Source: an uncultured Clostridia bacterium (lineage in GTDB: Bacteria > Bacillota > Clostridia > Oscillospirales > Ruminococcaceae). From it: a DNA stretch of 52,585 nt. The notes under the pieces were generated by a model that did not search any database, was not told where the DNA came from, and saw only the letters and a program-made list of their open reading frames with translations. This document shows positions 16,332 to 26,005 of this stretch, one piece after another (positions within the stretch are counted from its first letter, which is position 1; the number at the start of each line of letters is the position of its first letter). A program made the position numbers and the translations under genes. Location of the stretch: assembly GCA_945829235.1 (NCBI GenBank), contig CALZUA010000023.1:1-52585 (forward strand). Direction: 5' to 3'.

Positions 16332-18839
16332 ATGGATAAAAGGTATAATAATTTAAACAAGACCATTTTGGACAAAGTTTTTGATGGTGCAAAGAAAAGC
16401 TTTGATTTTTCTATGGAGTTTAAAAGCGGCAATGATAGCGTAAATGCCAGCTTTGAGGATTATTTTGAAGATACTTTTGCAAGAATTCAGCTTATGGGCA
16501 ACAAGTCCGAGAGCAAGGGATTTGCCGGCGCGGAGGCTTTTGCTCTTAACGCGTTTAATGTCGTGGCACATACCCGCGAACTGCATAAGCAGATTGATGA
16601 TTACTTTGCGAATGAGGTTAACCAAACTCTGCTTGATGCGTATGGTATGAATGAGGAAGAAAAGACTGCTTATCGCAAGGAGCTCAAGGAAAAGGTTTCC
16701 GACTCGATTGGTTTCAAGGGGAACACTCCAGAAGAAAACGCTTTTATTGATAAGATTAACGCCGCTTTTGATATGAATCAGGGCAACAGCAACGCCGATT
16801 ATCTGAAAGAAACACTTAATTATCTCTCGAACGTTAGCAGATATATCGAAAACGGCGCAAGTCAAAAGGACGCGCTTACTACGGCTTTCAATGACGCGTC
16901 TTTTACAGGCGGCAATATCGATATCGCCACGGTGCTTTCAAGTGAGATTTCCATACTTGCTGACTCACTCGGCAAAGATGAAGAGAAGAACGACTTGTAT
17001 ATGAAGGATATTTCTGCAAACTATGTGGATGAAATCGATAATAGAGAGGTTTCTCCCGAATCGTTCAGCTATAGTTATGAGAAAAATCCCCAAAACCTGA
17101 CGAAGGATGAAAAAGCCTGGGCACAAAAGGCTTTTGGCAGAATTATTTTCAACACAATGGATATGGAAAGCGGCTGGGACGTTTTCAATATGGATTTGAC
17201 AAACTTCCGTGCCAACGGCGAGCAGATTATTTCTGATGAAGAATTTCAAAATGCCAAAAACCAGACCGGCGCTCTCAATCCCGAAAAGTTAGAGGAGTTT
17301 CAAGAGAAGATTGTCGCAAAGATGGCTTCCGGAGCGGAGATTTCGGTTATTGACAGAACACCCGAAAAAGCCGTTAATATAAATCTTGCGGAAATTAAGG
17401 CGAAAACACCGGCAGAAAAATTCCTTTTCGGTTATCCCGACTCTCTTACTGCCGCCGACAAGCAGTGGGCGCAAGATGTGACCGCAAATCTGATTAACTA
17501 CAACGGCGGTATGGTTGAAGTGAACAGATTTTATGCCGACGGCAAGCAGATTATTCCGAACGATGAAAATAGTAAGAATTTGTCGTTTGAGGATTGCTCA
17601 AGATTGATTGCCCAGAAGATTGCGTCCGGAGCGGAAATAGCTGTCAGAGTGTCTGCGTTTAATCAGGAACTCGAATTGATGACGATGGACGCGCAGGATA
17701 TGGCGGCAATCAATCCCGAAAAGGCTCCCGTTACGCTCGAGTCGTTCGCTGCGCATTTCAAAGCTGACCCCAACAATCTTACTCCCGAGGAAAAGGAGTG
17801 GGCGCGCGAGGCTTATGACAAGATGTTCTTAAGTTCGATGGATTTGTCGAACGGCTGGGACCCCAGTACCGTAAATATACAGGCTTTCTGTGCGAACGGT
17901 CAGCGAATCATCTCTGATGAGGAATTAGCAAAAACCGGCCCCGAAGATGTTGACAATTTGAAAGCAAAGATTGTTTTCAGTCTTGCTTCGGGTGATAAAG
18001 TTACCGTTCGCCGTGAGATTGAAGAGAAATCTGTATCGTTTGACTTGTCAAGCATCAAGGTGAGCCACGAAATCGACAAAGAACAGGCTGAACCTACCAA
18101 AGACGAGCCCGCCAAAACCGAGCCCGCCAAGACCGAGCCCGCCAAGACCGAACCCGCCAAGACCGAGCCCACCAAGACCGAACCTGCCAAGACCGAGCCC
18201 GCTAAAACCGAACCCACCAAGACCGAGCCTGCTAAAACCGAACCCGCTAAAACCGAGCGAGCTAAAGTTATTCGTTTTAAAACCGACCCCGCAAAAACAG
18301 ACCCTTCCAAAAAACAGCCCGCAAAAATTCCCGCAAAAAACATAAGTCGTAAGAATATTAACGCCAGAATGCTCCGATTGAAAAAGCAAATGCTTCAAAG
18401 ACAACGTATCGCGGCAAATATGGCGAAGGTGCAAAATGCGGTGAAGAATGCACAGAAAAATGCATCGATAAATGCACAGAGAAATGCACAGAGAAATGCA
18501 CAGAAAAATTCGGCGAAGACCACGATAAATCAGAAGCCTTCTTTTATCGAGAATTTTATGCGTAAGATATTGGTAAGTCTTGTTAAGGGATTTTTGGGCA
18601 TAGACCTTGACGAGGTAATAAACAAGCAGAAAGAAGCCGAAAAGTCTGCTGACAAGACAGATGAAAAGAAAAAGACCGAGTCTTCCCGCACGAAAACAGA
18701 TTTCAACGAGCTTATGAAAAAGGAAGCCGAAGCAAGCGGGAAAAAACTTCCCACTGAAAAGACCTTTGCAAAAACCAACGAAAAGGTCAATGAAAAGACC
18801 AATGAAAAGACGCTGACGCAAAAAGGTTTGGCAAAGTAA
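16332..18839 (+). CDS. Unrecognised large protein with three LT-DEK-WA modules and AKTEP repeats
   Basis: 835 residues; AGGAGG precedes the ATG. The helical N-terminus (1-170) resembles the preceding protein. Three copies of the shared module follow, starting near residues 254 (NLTKDEKAWA), 370 (SLTAADKQWA) and 481 (NLTPEEKEWA). Each continues with a loop such as ANGEQIISDEE and ends in a helix-strand KIVAKMASGAEISV. Then come eleven five-residue repeats EPAKT (about 587-641), a basic Asn/Gln/Ala repeat region (about 705-730), a short hydrophobic stretch (about 745-758) and a Lys/Glu/Thr-rich tail. No known catalytic motif is visible. Transcription from promoter B probably continues into the next gene, since only 44 bases and no terminator lie between. 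Confidence 0.7.
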   Translation: MDKRYNNLNKTILDKVFDGAKKSFDFSMEFKSGNDSVNASFEDYFEDTFARIQLMGNKSESKGFAGAEAFALNAFNVVAHTRELHKQIDDYFANEVNQTLLDAYGMNEEEKTAYRKELKEKVSDSIGFKGNTPEENAFIDKINAAFDMNQGNSNADYLKETLNYLSNVSRYIENGASQKDALTTAFNDASFTGGNIDIATVLSSEISILADSLGKDEEKNDLYMKDISANYVDEIDNREVSPESFSYSYEKNPQNLTKDEKAWAQKAFGRIIFNTMDMESGWDVFNMDLTNFRANGEQIISDEEFQNAKNQTGALNPEKLEEFQEKIVAKMASGAEISVIDRTPEKAVNINLAEIKAKTPAEKFLFGYPDSLTAADKQWAQDVTANLINYNGGMVEVNRFYADGKQIIPNDENSKNLSFEDCSRLIAQKIASGAEIAVRVSAFNQELELMTMDAQDMAAINPEKAPVTLESFAAHFKADPNNLTPEEKEWAREAYDKMFLSSMDLSNGWDPSTVNIQAFCANGQRIISDEELAKTGPEDVDNLKAKIVFSLASGDKVTVRREIEEKSVSFDLSSIKVSHEIDKEQAEPTKDEPAKTEPAKTEPAKTEPAKTEPTKTEPAKTEPAKTEPTKTEPAKTEPAKTERAKVIRFKTDPAKTDPSKKQPAKIPAKNISRKNINARMLRLKKQMLQRQRIAANMAKVQNAVKNAQKNASINAQRNAQRNAQKNSAKTTINQKPSFIENFMRKILVSLVKGFLGIDLDEVINKQKEAEKSADKTDEKKKTESSRTKTDFNELMKKEAEASGKKLPTEKTFAKTNEKVNEKTNEKTLTQKGLAK
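18091..18255 (+). repeat. 15-bp tandem repeat encoding EPAKT/EPTKT
   Basis: Eleven consecutive 15-bp units (GAGCCCGCCAAGACC and close variants) code for EP[A/T]K[T/D]. The units differ at silent third positions, so the array is not freshly expanded. The product would be an extended Pro/Lys/Glu linker. Confidence 0.9.
18446..18509 (+). repeat. 12-15-bp tandem repeat encoding NAQRNAQKN
   Basis: Repeated AAATGCACAGAG units, in frame, give Asn-Ala-Gln-Arg/Lys repeats, probably a basic helical or disordered segment. Confidence 0.8.
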
Positions 18840-18883
18840 ATTGCTTGTCGATAAACCCTGACTAAATAACGGAGGAAGAAGAT

Positions 18884-21800
18884 ATGGAAAAGAAAACCAT
18901 CAAGAACTTTGAGGATTTTAAGAGAATCGCTGTCGAAAAGGCGTTCGGCGAGAAAGCCGAGTTCAGCCAAAAAATGTGGGAGGAATCGTTGAAGAAGCGC
19001 TATGAAAACGATGAAATCTCATTCCGCGTAAGCGAATTTGACAACGGAAATATTATTCGCGACAAGGGCGTTCTGGAGCTGTTTTCCAATATGGAACGTC
19101 TTGATGATTACATAAAAAATGAGAAAGACCTTGCGCATAAAACAGCCGCAGTTGCGACAAGACATGTTATTTCGGCGGGTTTGAACGATTTGCTTAATCA
19201 GTACACCTATTCGGGTATTGATGAAGTCTATGACCAAATAGCGGAAGAATATGATATCTCCGAAGAAGTTGCACAGGCTTATCAGAATACCCGCAACCAA
19301 TATCTTCAGGCAAGTGAAAATCGTAATCGAAACATTCCTTTGAGTGAAGCTTCTCTCGGACAGCTTAACGCACAGGAAAAAACCGATGTGTACAACAAGG
19401 TCGTAAGTTCGTTTTTTGACACCGAGGTCTGGAAAGACGAAAACGGAAACGTTATCCGGCCGAGCAAGGCGGCAAACGAAGTTCTTGGCGATGTAACCGC
19501 CTATGCCTTGCAAATGGATAATGACGCAGTGCTTGGTGATAATGAGTATCACGAAGTGAGTGTTTACGATGATGAATTCGAGAAAGAGTATGTCGAGGAA
19601 TTAACGAAAGAATTTGCTTCCGAAAAAGATATATTCAAGGAGTCGGAAATTGCTCAAAGAATCAGGGATTTCAAAGATAATTTTGTGGATTTCTCTATGA
19701 CAGGCAACAGGCAGGATTTGGACGAGGTTTATCTGACGCTTGACAAAAGCCCGCTTGCTGATATCAGAATGGAAGAGTTTGTTAAAAATCAGAAAGCCGA
19801 TAAGCTCTCCCATATCGAATTGGATTGGGCTGAATCCAACTTAGACAGAATGGTGAACAGCCTTTATACAAAAGATGAGCTTCGCGCGCTTAAGCAGGCG
19901 GGAATTGACCCCGCGATGGGCATTTTGGTTGACGGAAAGCCCGTAAACTGGTACGGTAAAGGAAGCCATAGGTTTGATACTCAATTCAAGGGAAATAATC
20001 CGCTTGAAAACGCAAAAGTCAAGGCTGAGATAGTATCAAAGGCTCTTCAAGGCTCGAAAATCGATATCTGCAAGTATAAGATTAACGACAGGGGCGAGGT
20101 TGAGTCTGATAAAATTGTACCCGTAAAAACGGACGCAACCATAAAAGAGAGAAAGTGGTCTTTCATTCGCTGGCTTATGGAGTTCTTTAACTTTAGATCC
20201 AAAACAGAGATGTTGGATAAAATCAAGGACGCTAACGAAGCGAAAAGAGATTACACCGACTATTACAACCAAAAAAGAGAGTATGAAAAGCAGGTGGCTG
20301 AGGGTAAAACCGGAATCGAAGCACCGGAAAAGCCCAGGTCGATTGATGACGCTGAAAGAAGAGTTGTGACAACAAAAGCCAGAGCCACAATCGCCATGAA
20401 AGAAGAATACTATGACCGTTTTGCAAAAGACTTTTTTGGCGAGATAGCTGTTGACGGCAAAGTCTTTCGCGGATTTAATCTGCGGGAAGCATTCCAATAT
20501 ACCGACGCTAGTGGTTCTATAAATCCTGCATTACTGACAATGACCAGAAAACCCACAGTGGTTCATATGGCTCTCCTTTATGGTATGTCGAAGGGGCATT
20601 CGCTGAACGAGATGCTTGATATCAAAAACGGCGAGCTTCGCAAGAAAATCGGTAAAGAATTTGTGGAAGAACTTCACGTTAAATCATACGACTGGTACTT
20701 GGAATCCACGAACAAGAATTTGTACAAACAATTCCAAGAATTAAAGGAAATTTGGCAAGAAGAGGATAAAGAGAAATCCGAAGAAGCCAAGAAAGCCAAG
20801 CAAGCCGGAAAAACCGAAGAAACTAAGAAAGAAAAGGAAGCAAGGGTGAAAAAGGACGCCGATAAGCTTGAGAGAGAAGTGAGGAAGGCGGAGATTATGA
20901 ACAACCTCAAGGATTCTCAGAAAAGCTATGGCAAATATCTTATCGACAGAAGGGAAAAGCTCGAAAGGTTCTGTCTGGAAAGCGCGGAAGCGTTTAAAAA
21001 ACAGCCGATTGGCGTCGTAAGTCCCTTCGACACAGAAGCGTTTATTCAGAATTATCCCATGCTTTCTATGATGGGTTCAATGGCGAAGGATTGGAGTCAG
21101 TCGCTTGCAATCTTTGAGCGTGAAACAATTAAAGATGGCGATAAGGAGGTTGAAATCCCTATATCCAAATATAATTGGTTTAAGCTCAATGAAAATGATG
21201 AGCAGAGATTAAATTTCGGATATGACAATGCCGATAAACAACTCATCAATCAGGTAAACGAAAGAGCTTGCACGGTCTACGATTATTGTGGCGATTTGAA
21301 TAATTTAACTCTTATCTCGTTCTTTGCAGACAATTACTTCGGTTTCCTTACAGACGAGAATTACGCAACAATAGATTATACTAACGAAGAATTCAGGCTC
21401 TCAAGGGCAGCAAAAGGAAAGGCTGCGGTTCAATATGCTTCCGAACGGATAAACGAAGGCAGTACAATCGGTGACATTATCGAAAATACAGAAATGTGTA
21501 CAACACTCGGCGGAGTTTTTAGGAGTTCTGCTGACACCGATGTCGAGACAAACGTGATGGAAGCTGACCTTGAATTTACTTTATATAACGACAATCCCGA
21601 AACGTCAAATATGAAGTTTGTCAATCCCGATAAGCTTATAGGGGACGTAAGGGAAGGTCAGTTTGTTTCGCCGACTGATGTCTATGCGGGAGACCTTGTT
21701 GAGCAGTACACTGAAAATGGTGTACAAAAAGAAAAGGTAAACAGACTCTTTTTTGTTCCTATCGCCGATGAAGAACGGAAAGCCAAAGAAATGATGGAAG

Positions 21801-22111
21801 AATTGATAGGTCCGTTTAAGGCAGATGAAGACACAAGCGTGCTTGACGCTCATAAGAGAATTTTAGATATTGAGAATAACATCGAAAAAGCCCCCGAGAG
21901 TTACGCCGAGAAAGCTCCCGAGAGTAACGTCAAAATCTCTGAATTCGAAGACGATGAGGAAGTTGCCTCCGAGAAGCGACTGATTTCATTTGACGAGATT
22001 ACCCAAAGCGAGAAGCCAAAGCAGACCACAAAGCAGACCGAAAAGCAAACCGAAAAGCAGACGACTGCACAAAAGCAAACTCCAGAAAAGACGTCTGAAA
22101 TTAAACACTAA
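18884..22111 (+). CDS. Unrecognised 1075-residue protein, third paralogue of the module family
   Basis: 1075 residues; GGAGGAAGAAG precedes the ATG. No signal peptide; largely helical and charged. The N-terminal 140 residues resemble those of the two upstream proteins (for example ERLDDYIKNEKD at the place of LSDYIDNYF). A divergent copy of the shared module starts near residue 306: KLSHIELDWAE, then VDGKPVNWYGKG, then VKAEIVSKALQGSKIDI. The middle is unique, with a Lys/Glu-rich coiled coil (about 620-680). Further parts such as ISFFADNYFGFLTDENY (about 805-825) match nothing I know. The tail is Lys/Gln/Thr-rich. Co-transcribed with the gene before and closed by a strong terminator. Function unknown. 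Confidence 0.7.
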   Translation: MEKKTIKNFEDFKRIAVEKAFGEKAEFSQKMWEESLKKRYENDEISFRVSEFDNGNIIRDKGVLELFSNMERLDDYIKNEKDLAHKTAAVATRHVISAGLNDLLNQYTYSGIDEVYDQIAEEYDISEEVAQAYQNTRNQYLQASENRNRNIPLSEASLGQLNAQEKTDVYNKVVSSFFDTEVWKDENGNVIRPSKAANEVLGDVTAYALQMDNDAVLGDNEYHEVSVYDDEFEKEYVEELTKEFASEKDIFKESEIAQRIRDFKDNFVDFSMTGNRQDLDEVYLTLDKSPLADIRMEEFVKNQKADKLSHIELDWAESNLDRMVNSLYTKDELRALKQAGIDPAMGILVDGKPVNWYGKGSHRFDTQFKGNNPLENAKVKAEIVSKALQGSKIDICKYKINDRGEVESDKIVPVKTDATIKERKWSFIRWLMEFFNFRSKTEMLDKIKDANEAKRDYTDYYNQKREYEKQVAEGKTGIEAPEKPRSIDDAERRVVTTKARATIAMKEEYYDRFAKDFFGEIAVDGKVFRGFNLREAFQYTDASGSINPALLTMTRKPTVVHMALLYGMSKGHSLNEMLDIKNGELRKKIGKEFVEELHVKSYDWYLESTNKNLYKQFQELKEIWQEEDKEKSEEAKKAKQAGKTEETKKEKEARVKKDADKLEREVRKAEIMNNLKDSQKSYGKYLIDRREKLERFCLESAEAFKKQPIGVVSPFDTEAFIQNYPMLSMMGSMAKDWSQSLAIFERETIKDGDKEVEIPISKYNWFKLNENDEQRLNFGYDNADKQLINQVNERACTVYDYCGDLNNLTLISFFADNYFGFLTDENYATIDYTNEEFRLSRAAKGKAAVQYASERINEGSTIGDIIENTEMCTTLGGVFRSSADTDVETNVMEADLEFTLYNDNPETSNMKFVNPDKLIGDVREGQFVSPTDVYAGDLVEQYTENGVQKEKVNRLFFVPIADEERKAKEMMEELIGPFKADEDTSVLDAHKRILDIENNIEKAPESYAEKAPESNVKISEFEDDEEVASEKRLISFDEITQSEKPKQTTKQTEKQTEKQTTAQKQTPEKTSEIKH

Positions 22112-22115
22112 GCTA

Positions 22116-22153
22116 AAAAAATGATGTACTCTTTGTAGGGTACATCATTTTTT
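22116..22153 (+). terminator. Rho-independent terminator
   Basis: Perfect 14-bp stem AAAAAATGATGTAC / GTACATCATTTTTT with a 10-base loop; the A/T tracts make it potentially bidirectional. Confidence 0.9.
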
Positions 22154-22259
22154 GTATAATTGATAAATTGGTGATAAAGTACAATATACCGCACGTCTTT
22201 GATACCCTAACCCTAGAATGGAGATTTTACTGTCAAATTTCAATGGATAATAAATGTTC

Positions 22260-22288
22260 TTGACATTAAAACGGAAATGCATTATAAT
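22260..22288 (+). promoter_or_regulatory. Sigma-A promoter of the NTPase/HEPN-like island
   Basis: TTGACA at 22260-22265, 17-bp spacer, TATAAT at 22283-22288, both consensus. It lies 24 bases before the TTG start at 22313. Confidence 0.9.
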
Positions 22289-22312
22289 AAAAATAATTAA
22301 AGAGGAGCACTT

Positions 22313-25300
22313 TTGAGTGTTAGAAAGGATATTGCTATGTTAAACAATGAGGAATTTGACATCCTTGCTAAAGAAATACGAGGCGGGTTCGGGTTTCGGA
22401 AAAAGTTTTTGTTCATAGGCGAAGGCTTCAAAGAGTCACAGTTGCCCGATAAGTTGTGCAGGCAGCGTTGGTCCGGGGTTATTACAACTTCGGATAGCGA
22501 AAAACTTACGGAATTGTTCAAGGAAAAAGACAGAGAAATTGTGTGCATTTTCGATGAGAAAATGACAATTGAACCGAATACCGAAAAAATGCCCATAGTC
22601 TATCTTCACAAAATTGATGAGTCGAGTGAAGGGTACTGCGAAGAAGATAGTAGCTTTGGCAATAGCTTTGTCGGAGTATTATCTAATGTTATGAAAAAAA
22701 TTGGAGATGTAACCAGCGTTATATACACCATCGGTCTATATGAAGACGAGCTTAAAAAATACGACCTTAGAATCCGCGACCTGAGCCAGGAAATAACCAC
22801 ATATTATATGGGACAAAAAAAACTCCCTAAAATTGCAATAAATAATTTAAAAGTCTATACAGAGGAACTGGCGGATTTTTTTGCAGAATCTGATTTGCTT
22901 GATGACGATGATGATTTTGAGCAAAACTTAACCGATAAAAATATATTTTATAAAAACGGAAAATGTGTATCTTTATCTGACGAGGAACTCATGAATACGC
23001 GCAGATACTTTACACTTGCGACAAGTGGTATTGTTGAGGGAAACCGTCCGATAGGTGATATTCAATTAAGCCTTGCTTTTGAAAATTTCTTGAAGCTTTC
23101 TCCTACTGATGGTCCGCAATGGTACGGGTATCTACCCGAAACAAGTTTCAATGTAAAAAGGCCGTTTGAAGACGCTTTGTTTAAAATGGTAACACAGGCT
23201 CTGAAGGGAGAACTTTTCAATACATCAAAAAGATATGATCCCACAAAGCCGATAGTTTTGATGGGACCTCCTGCATCGAGCAAAAGTATAACTCTGGGTT
23301 CGTTGGCGTATAAGGTTTTTATGCAACATGATAATCCTGTAATTTTCATAAAAAACTATGACATAGATTTTTCCATTGATAGTAAAATTTTTGTTATGTT
23401 GGAAGGCTTGATGGAAAAAATCGATAAATTGAATGGCGATGCCAAAACCTTGCTTATTTGGGACGGTTCGTCAAATAAAGACACACTTAGTATGGCAAAC
23501 ACTCTTGCGAATAACCTTTCCAATAGAGGACGTAAATTTGTGTTGGTGTGCAGCTCATACAAATACTACAAGCCTAATGTCAATGAATTCGACATGTGCT
23601 TTGATAACACAAAGCGAAGCTGGGAAACTTGGAATGACAAAAAACACAAGGATAGTACGTTGTATGTTAGGGTGTATCGCAGAAATCAGGATTTCATAAT
23701 AGAATCCGATAGAGATGTAACTCCCGGTGAAATCGAGGAGATAAAAGTCAGATATAAAAAATATGCCGGCATCGATATTGACAAAGATAACCTGAAATCC
23801 GTGTTAGATGGTGGCACAGACGGCAAAGATATTTTTATGTATTTTTATCATCTGGCATATTTCCTCAGAAATCCTTTGAAAAGAAGTCTAATTGACGAAC
23901 AAAACAACTTTTCAAAAATGTACGACAACGAGTTGCGTGAGATATTTGAAAAGAAATCCGGTTTCAGATTTGATGACATTTGTCCCGAGCTTCTCGAGGA
24001 GCTTGGACTTTCCGAAGATGATATAAACTCCGATGCGGAGGATGTGTATCCTAAAGAGCGCTTTAGGAGATTTCAGGAGTGTATTGCGCTGTTTAGCCAG
24101 TATAAGATTAAAGTTCCGCATGAATTTGCAATGGCGGTATTGGACATTGATACCACAGGCGTTGCATACAGCACAGACAACTATAAAATTTACAGATTTG
24201 TTGAAGAGGATATACCGTGGATTCGCTGTGCTCTGACCGACGGTGAGCTCTTTTTTGAATTCAGAAATACAGAGGAAGCGAGGCTGTATATTCAAAATCA
24301 ATTTGAAGCAACAGAAAATGGCTTCGAGGAATGTATGAATCTGATACTGTCCTTGTTTGATGTATATATAAATTCTAAACAGCTGAGCAGAACTATAGTA
24401 AAATGCTTCTCGGAACTGGTGAAGCAATTGGGGCCAAACAGGGAAATGGTACTGGATTCGAGCAATGAATTCTCTGACGGATTTAGAAAATACTTCAAAA
24501 ATCATATGGACATGATAATCGATAAGCTCGAAGAGGTGATAAATGAAAAATTAGATTATGAGTACAGCTTGACATTAAACAAAATAACGCTGTGTCGCGA
24601 ATACTATGGCGATAAAGACTTTCTTTTGCGTGGTCGTGATGAAACAGACGACAAGAATAAATATGAAGAAAATATGGCTATGCTGGAAAAAACAATATGC
24701 TATACTGACGGGCGGATAAGGGATATTAAAAGCTCGAACTATTCGTGTGACTACGAGATACAAAAAAACCAAATGATAACCGAGCTTGCAAACTGCAACG
24801 TTGCTTTGTTTGAACGTCAAAAAAATTATCTTAAATCCTGTAAAGATAATAATGTGATGCCTGCGGATAAATGGAGTACTCTCGGTTTAAGATCTGATTT
24901 TGAAGATTTGTTTGATAATCTTATTCAAATTATCAGTTCGGAACCACGAAACGGATTTTTTTACAATGCTGTTTTTAAGCTGTACGAAAGTTATAGCGAA
25001 ACCGTTAAAATGAAAGGCGAAACGGTAGATTACGATATTTTGAGCCGCCTTGAAAACATAATCGAGAACAGCATCATCATCGATATTATAAATCGCGGAG
25101 CACACGGTAAAGATGAAGTGGGAACGCATATTAACCGAATCAAAGAGGATATGTGTGGTTCCATGGTAACGCTTGACGGAGTTTTGAACAACAGCGATGA
25201 TATTGCCGGCTTTTTGGAGTTCCACAAAAAGATGTTGGAGAAGGGAGATGCCTCGTCCATCTGCTTTATTGCCAATGCAGAGTTGCTGAGAAACAAAATC

Positions 25301-26005
25301 ATTGGGCAAGACAAATCCTCCTGCAAAAAAGAATTTACTCAAGATGAACTGGAAATTTGCAAAAAAGTTCGCAAATTTATGATAGATAATTGCGACATTG
25401 TGAAAAACGATCATAACGCGCTTCGTATCCTGTTCAGAGTTTGTTGGATATGCAACGAGAAAGAAGATCCTTATTCCGACTTCTACACGGAATTCCGCCC
25501 AACACATATGAATTTAGAGCAGTGGGAGGAAATAAACGATATATGCTGTTATTATGTTAAAAAATGTCCGGAAAACTATAGGTCATACTTCATCACTTAT
25601 ATCTATGCTCTTTCAAAAGTTCAGATTGCGCTTATTTCAGGAAATAATGTCGCGGCTGGGTTTGAAGATTGCAAAGTTATTATTAAAAATATCCCTGAAA
25701 AAAATTTTTCAGGCTCAAAAAGAATGTTTGCACCGTTCATGATTTGTAAAGAAAATGGCTGTCCGTTTACCTTTAATTTCATGGTTGAGGACGTAAATCA
25801 GAAAAACAGCGGATATTTGGTTTTGTGGAATAATCCGGACTTATCCGATTTGAAAATTAAATTTAGGATACGGGCGGAGAATTTAGATCGCAACAGCATA
25901 CCCGAACAGGGGGAAATTATAAACGATCTTGCCATAGGCTTGTCGTACACCTCATTCTCGGTATGCAGAAAGGACATCAATTCGAGGGGAGGGAGAAAGT
26001 TATGA
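22313..26005 (+). CDS. Large STAND-like P-loop NTPase, candidate anti-phage defence protein
   Basis: 1230 residues from TTG at 22313, which has AGAGGAG five bases upstream; an ATG at 22337 with AAAGGA is the alternative. A Walker A-like motif GPPASSKS (318-325) has Ser where Gly normally precedes Lys. A Walker B-like LLIWDGSS (Asp384) is followed by KFVLVCSSY, as in STAND/AAA+ NTPases. The N-terminal 170 residues (FLFIGEGF, then W-SGVITTSDSEKL, then MPIVYLHK) vaguely resemble a degenerate SIR2-type domain. The C-terminal 800 residues are helical, with little similarity I can name, and could be a sensor. Base composition is clearly AT-richer than the flanks. It overlaps the next gene by ATGA, so the two are coupled. 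Defence is an inference from architecture. Confidence 0.65.
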   Translation: MSVRKDIAMLNNEEFDILAKEIRGGFGFRKKFLFIGEGFKESQLPDKLCRQRWSGVITTSDSEKLTELFKEKDREIVCIFDEKMTIEPNTEKMPIVYLHKIDESSEGYCEEDSSFGNSFVGVLSNVMKKIGDVTSVIYTIGLYEDELKKYDLRIRDLSQEITTYYMGQKKLPKIAINNLKVYTEELADFFAESDLLDDDDDFEQNLTDKNIFYKNGKCVSLSDEELMNTRRYFTLATSGIVEGNRPIGDIQLSLAFENFLKLSPTDGPQWYGYLPETSFNVKRPFEDALFKMVTQALKGELFNTSKRYDPTKPIVLMGPPASSKSITLGSLAYKVFMQHDNPVIFIKNYDIDFSIDSKIFVMLEGLMEKIDKLNGDAKTLLIWDGSSNKDTLSMANTLANNLSNRGRKFVLVCSSYKYYKPNVNEFDMCFDNTKRSWETWNDKKHKDSTLYVRVYRRNQDFIIESDRDVTPGEIEEIKVRYKKYAGIDIDKDNLKSVLDGGTDGKDIFMYFYHLAYFLRNPLKRSLIDEQNNFSKMYDNELREIFEKKSGFRFDDICPELLEELGLSEDDINSDAEDVYPKERFRRFQECIALFSQYKIKVPHEFAMAVLDIDTTGVAYSTDNYKIYRFVEEDIPWIRCALTDGELFFEFRNTEEARLYIQNQFEATENGFEECMNLILSLFDVYINSKQLSRTIVKCFSELVKQLGPNREMVLDSSNEFSDGFRKYFKNHMDMIIDKLEEVINEKLDYEYSLTLNKITLCREYYGDKDFLLRGRDETDDKNKYEENMAMLEKTICYTDGRIRDIKSSNYSCDYEIQKNQMITELANCNVALFERQKNYLKSCKDNNVMPADKWSTLGLRSDFEDLFDNLIQIISSEPRNGFFYNAVFKLYESYSETVKMKGETVDYDILSRLENIIENSIIIDIINRGAHGKDEVGTHINRIKEDMCGSMVTLDGVLNNSDDIAGFLEFHKKMLEKGDASSICFIANAELLRNKIIGQDKSSCKKEFTQDELEICKKVRKFMIDNCDIVKNDHNALRILFRVCWICNEKEDPYSDFYTEFRPTHMNLEQWEEINDICCYYVKKCPENYRSYFITYIYALSKVQIALISGNNVAAGFEDCKVIIKNIPEKNFSGSKRMFAPFMICKENGCPFTFNFMVEDVNQKNSGYLVLWNNPDLSDLKIKFRIRAENLDRNSIPEQGEIINDLAIGLSYTSFSVCRKDINSRGGRKL

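Noticed and set aside
18091-18260. CRISPR-like array
   Set aside because: The 15-bp units are contiguous and in frame, without spacers.
17900-18343. Minus-strand frame with repeated AGSVLAGSVL text
   Set aside because: It is the complement of the EPAKT repeat array; its repeats are forced by the plus-strand gene.
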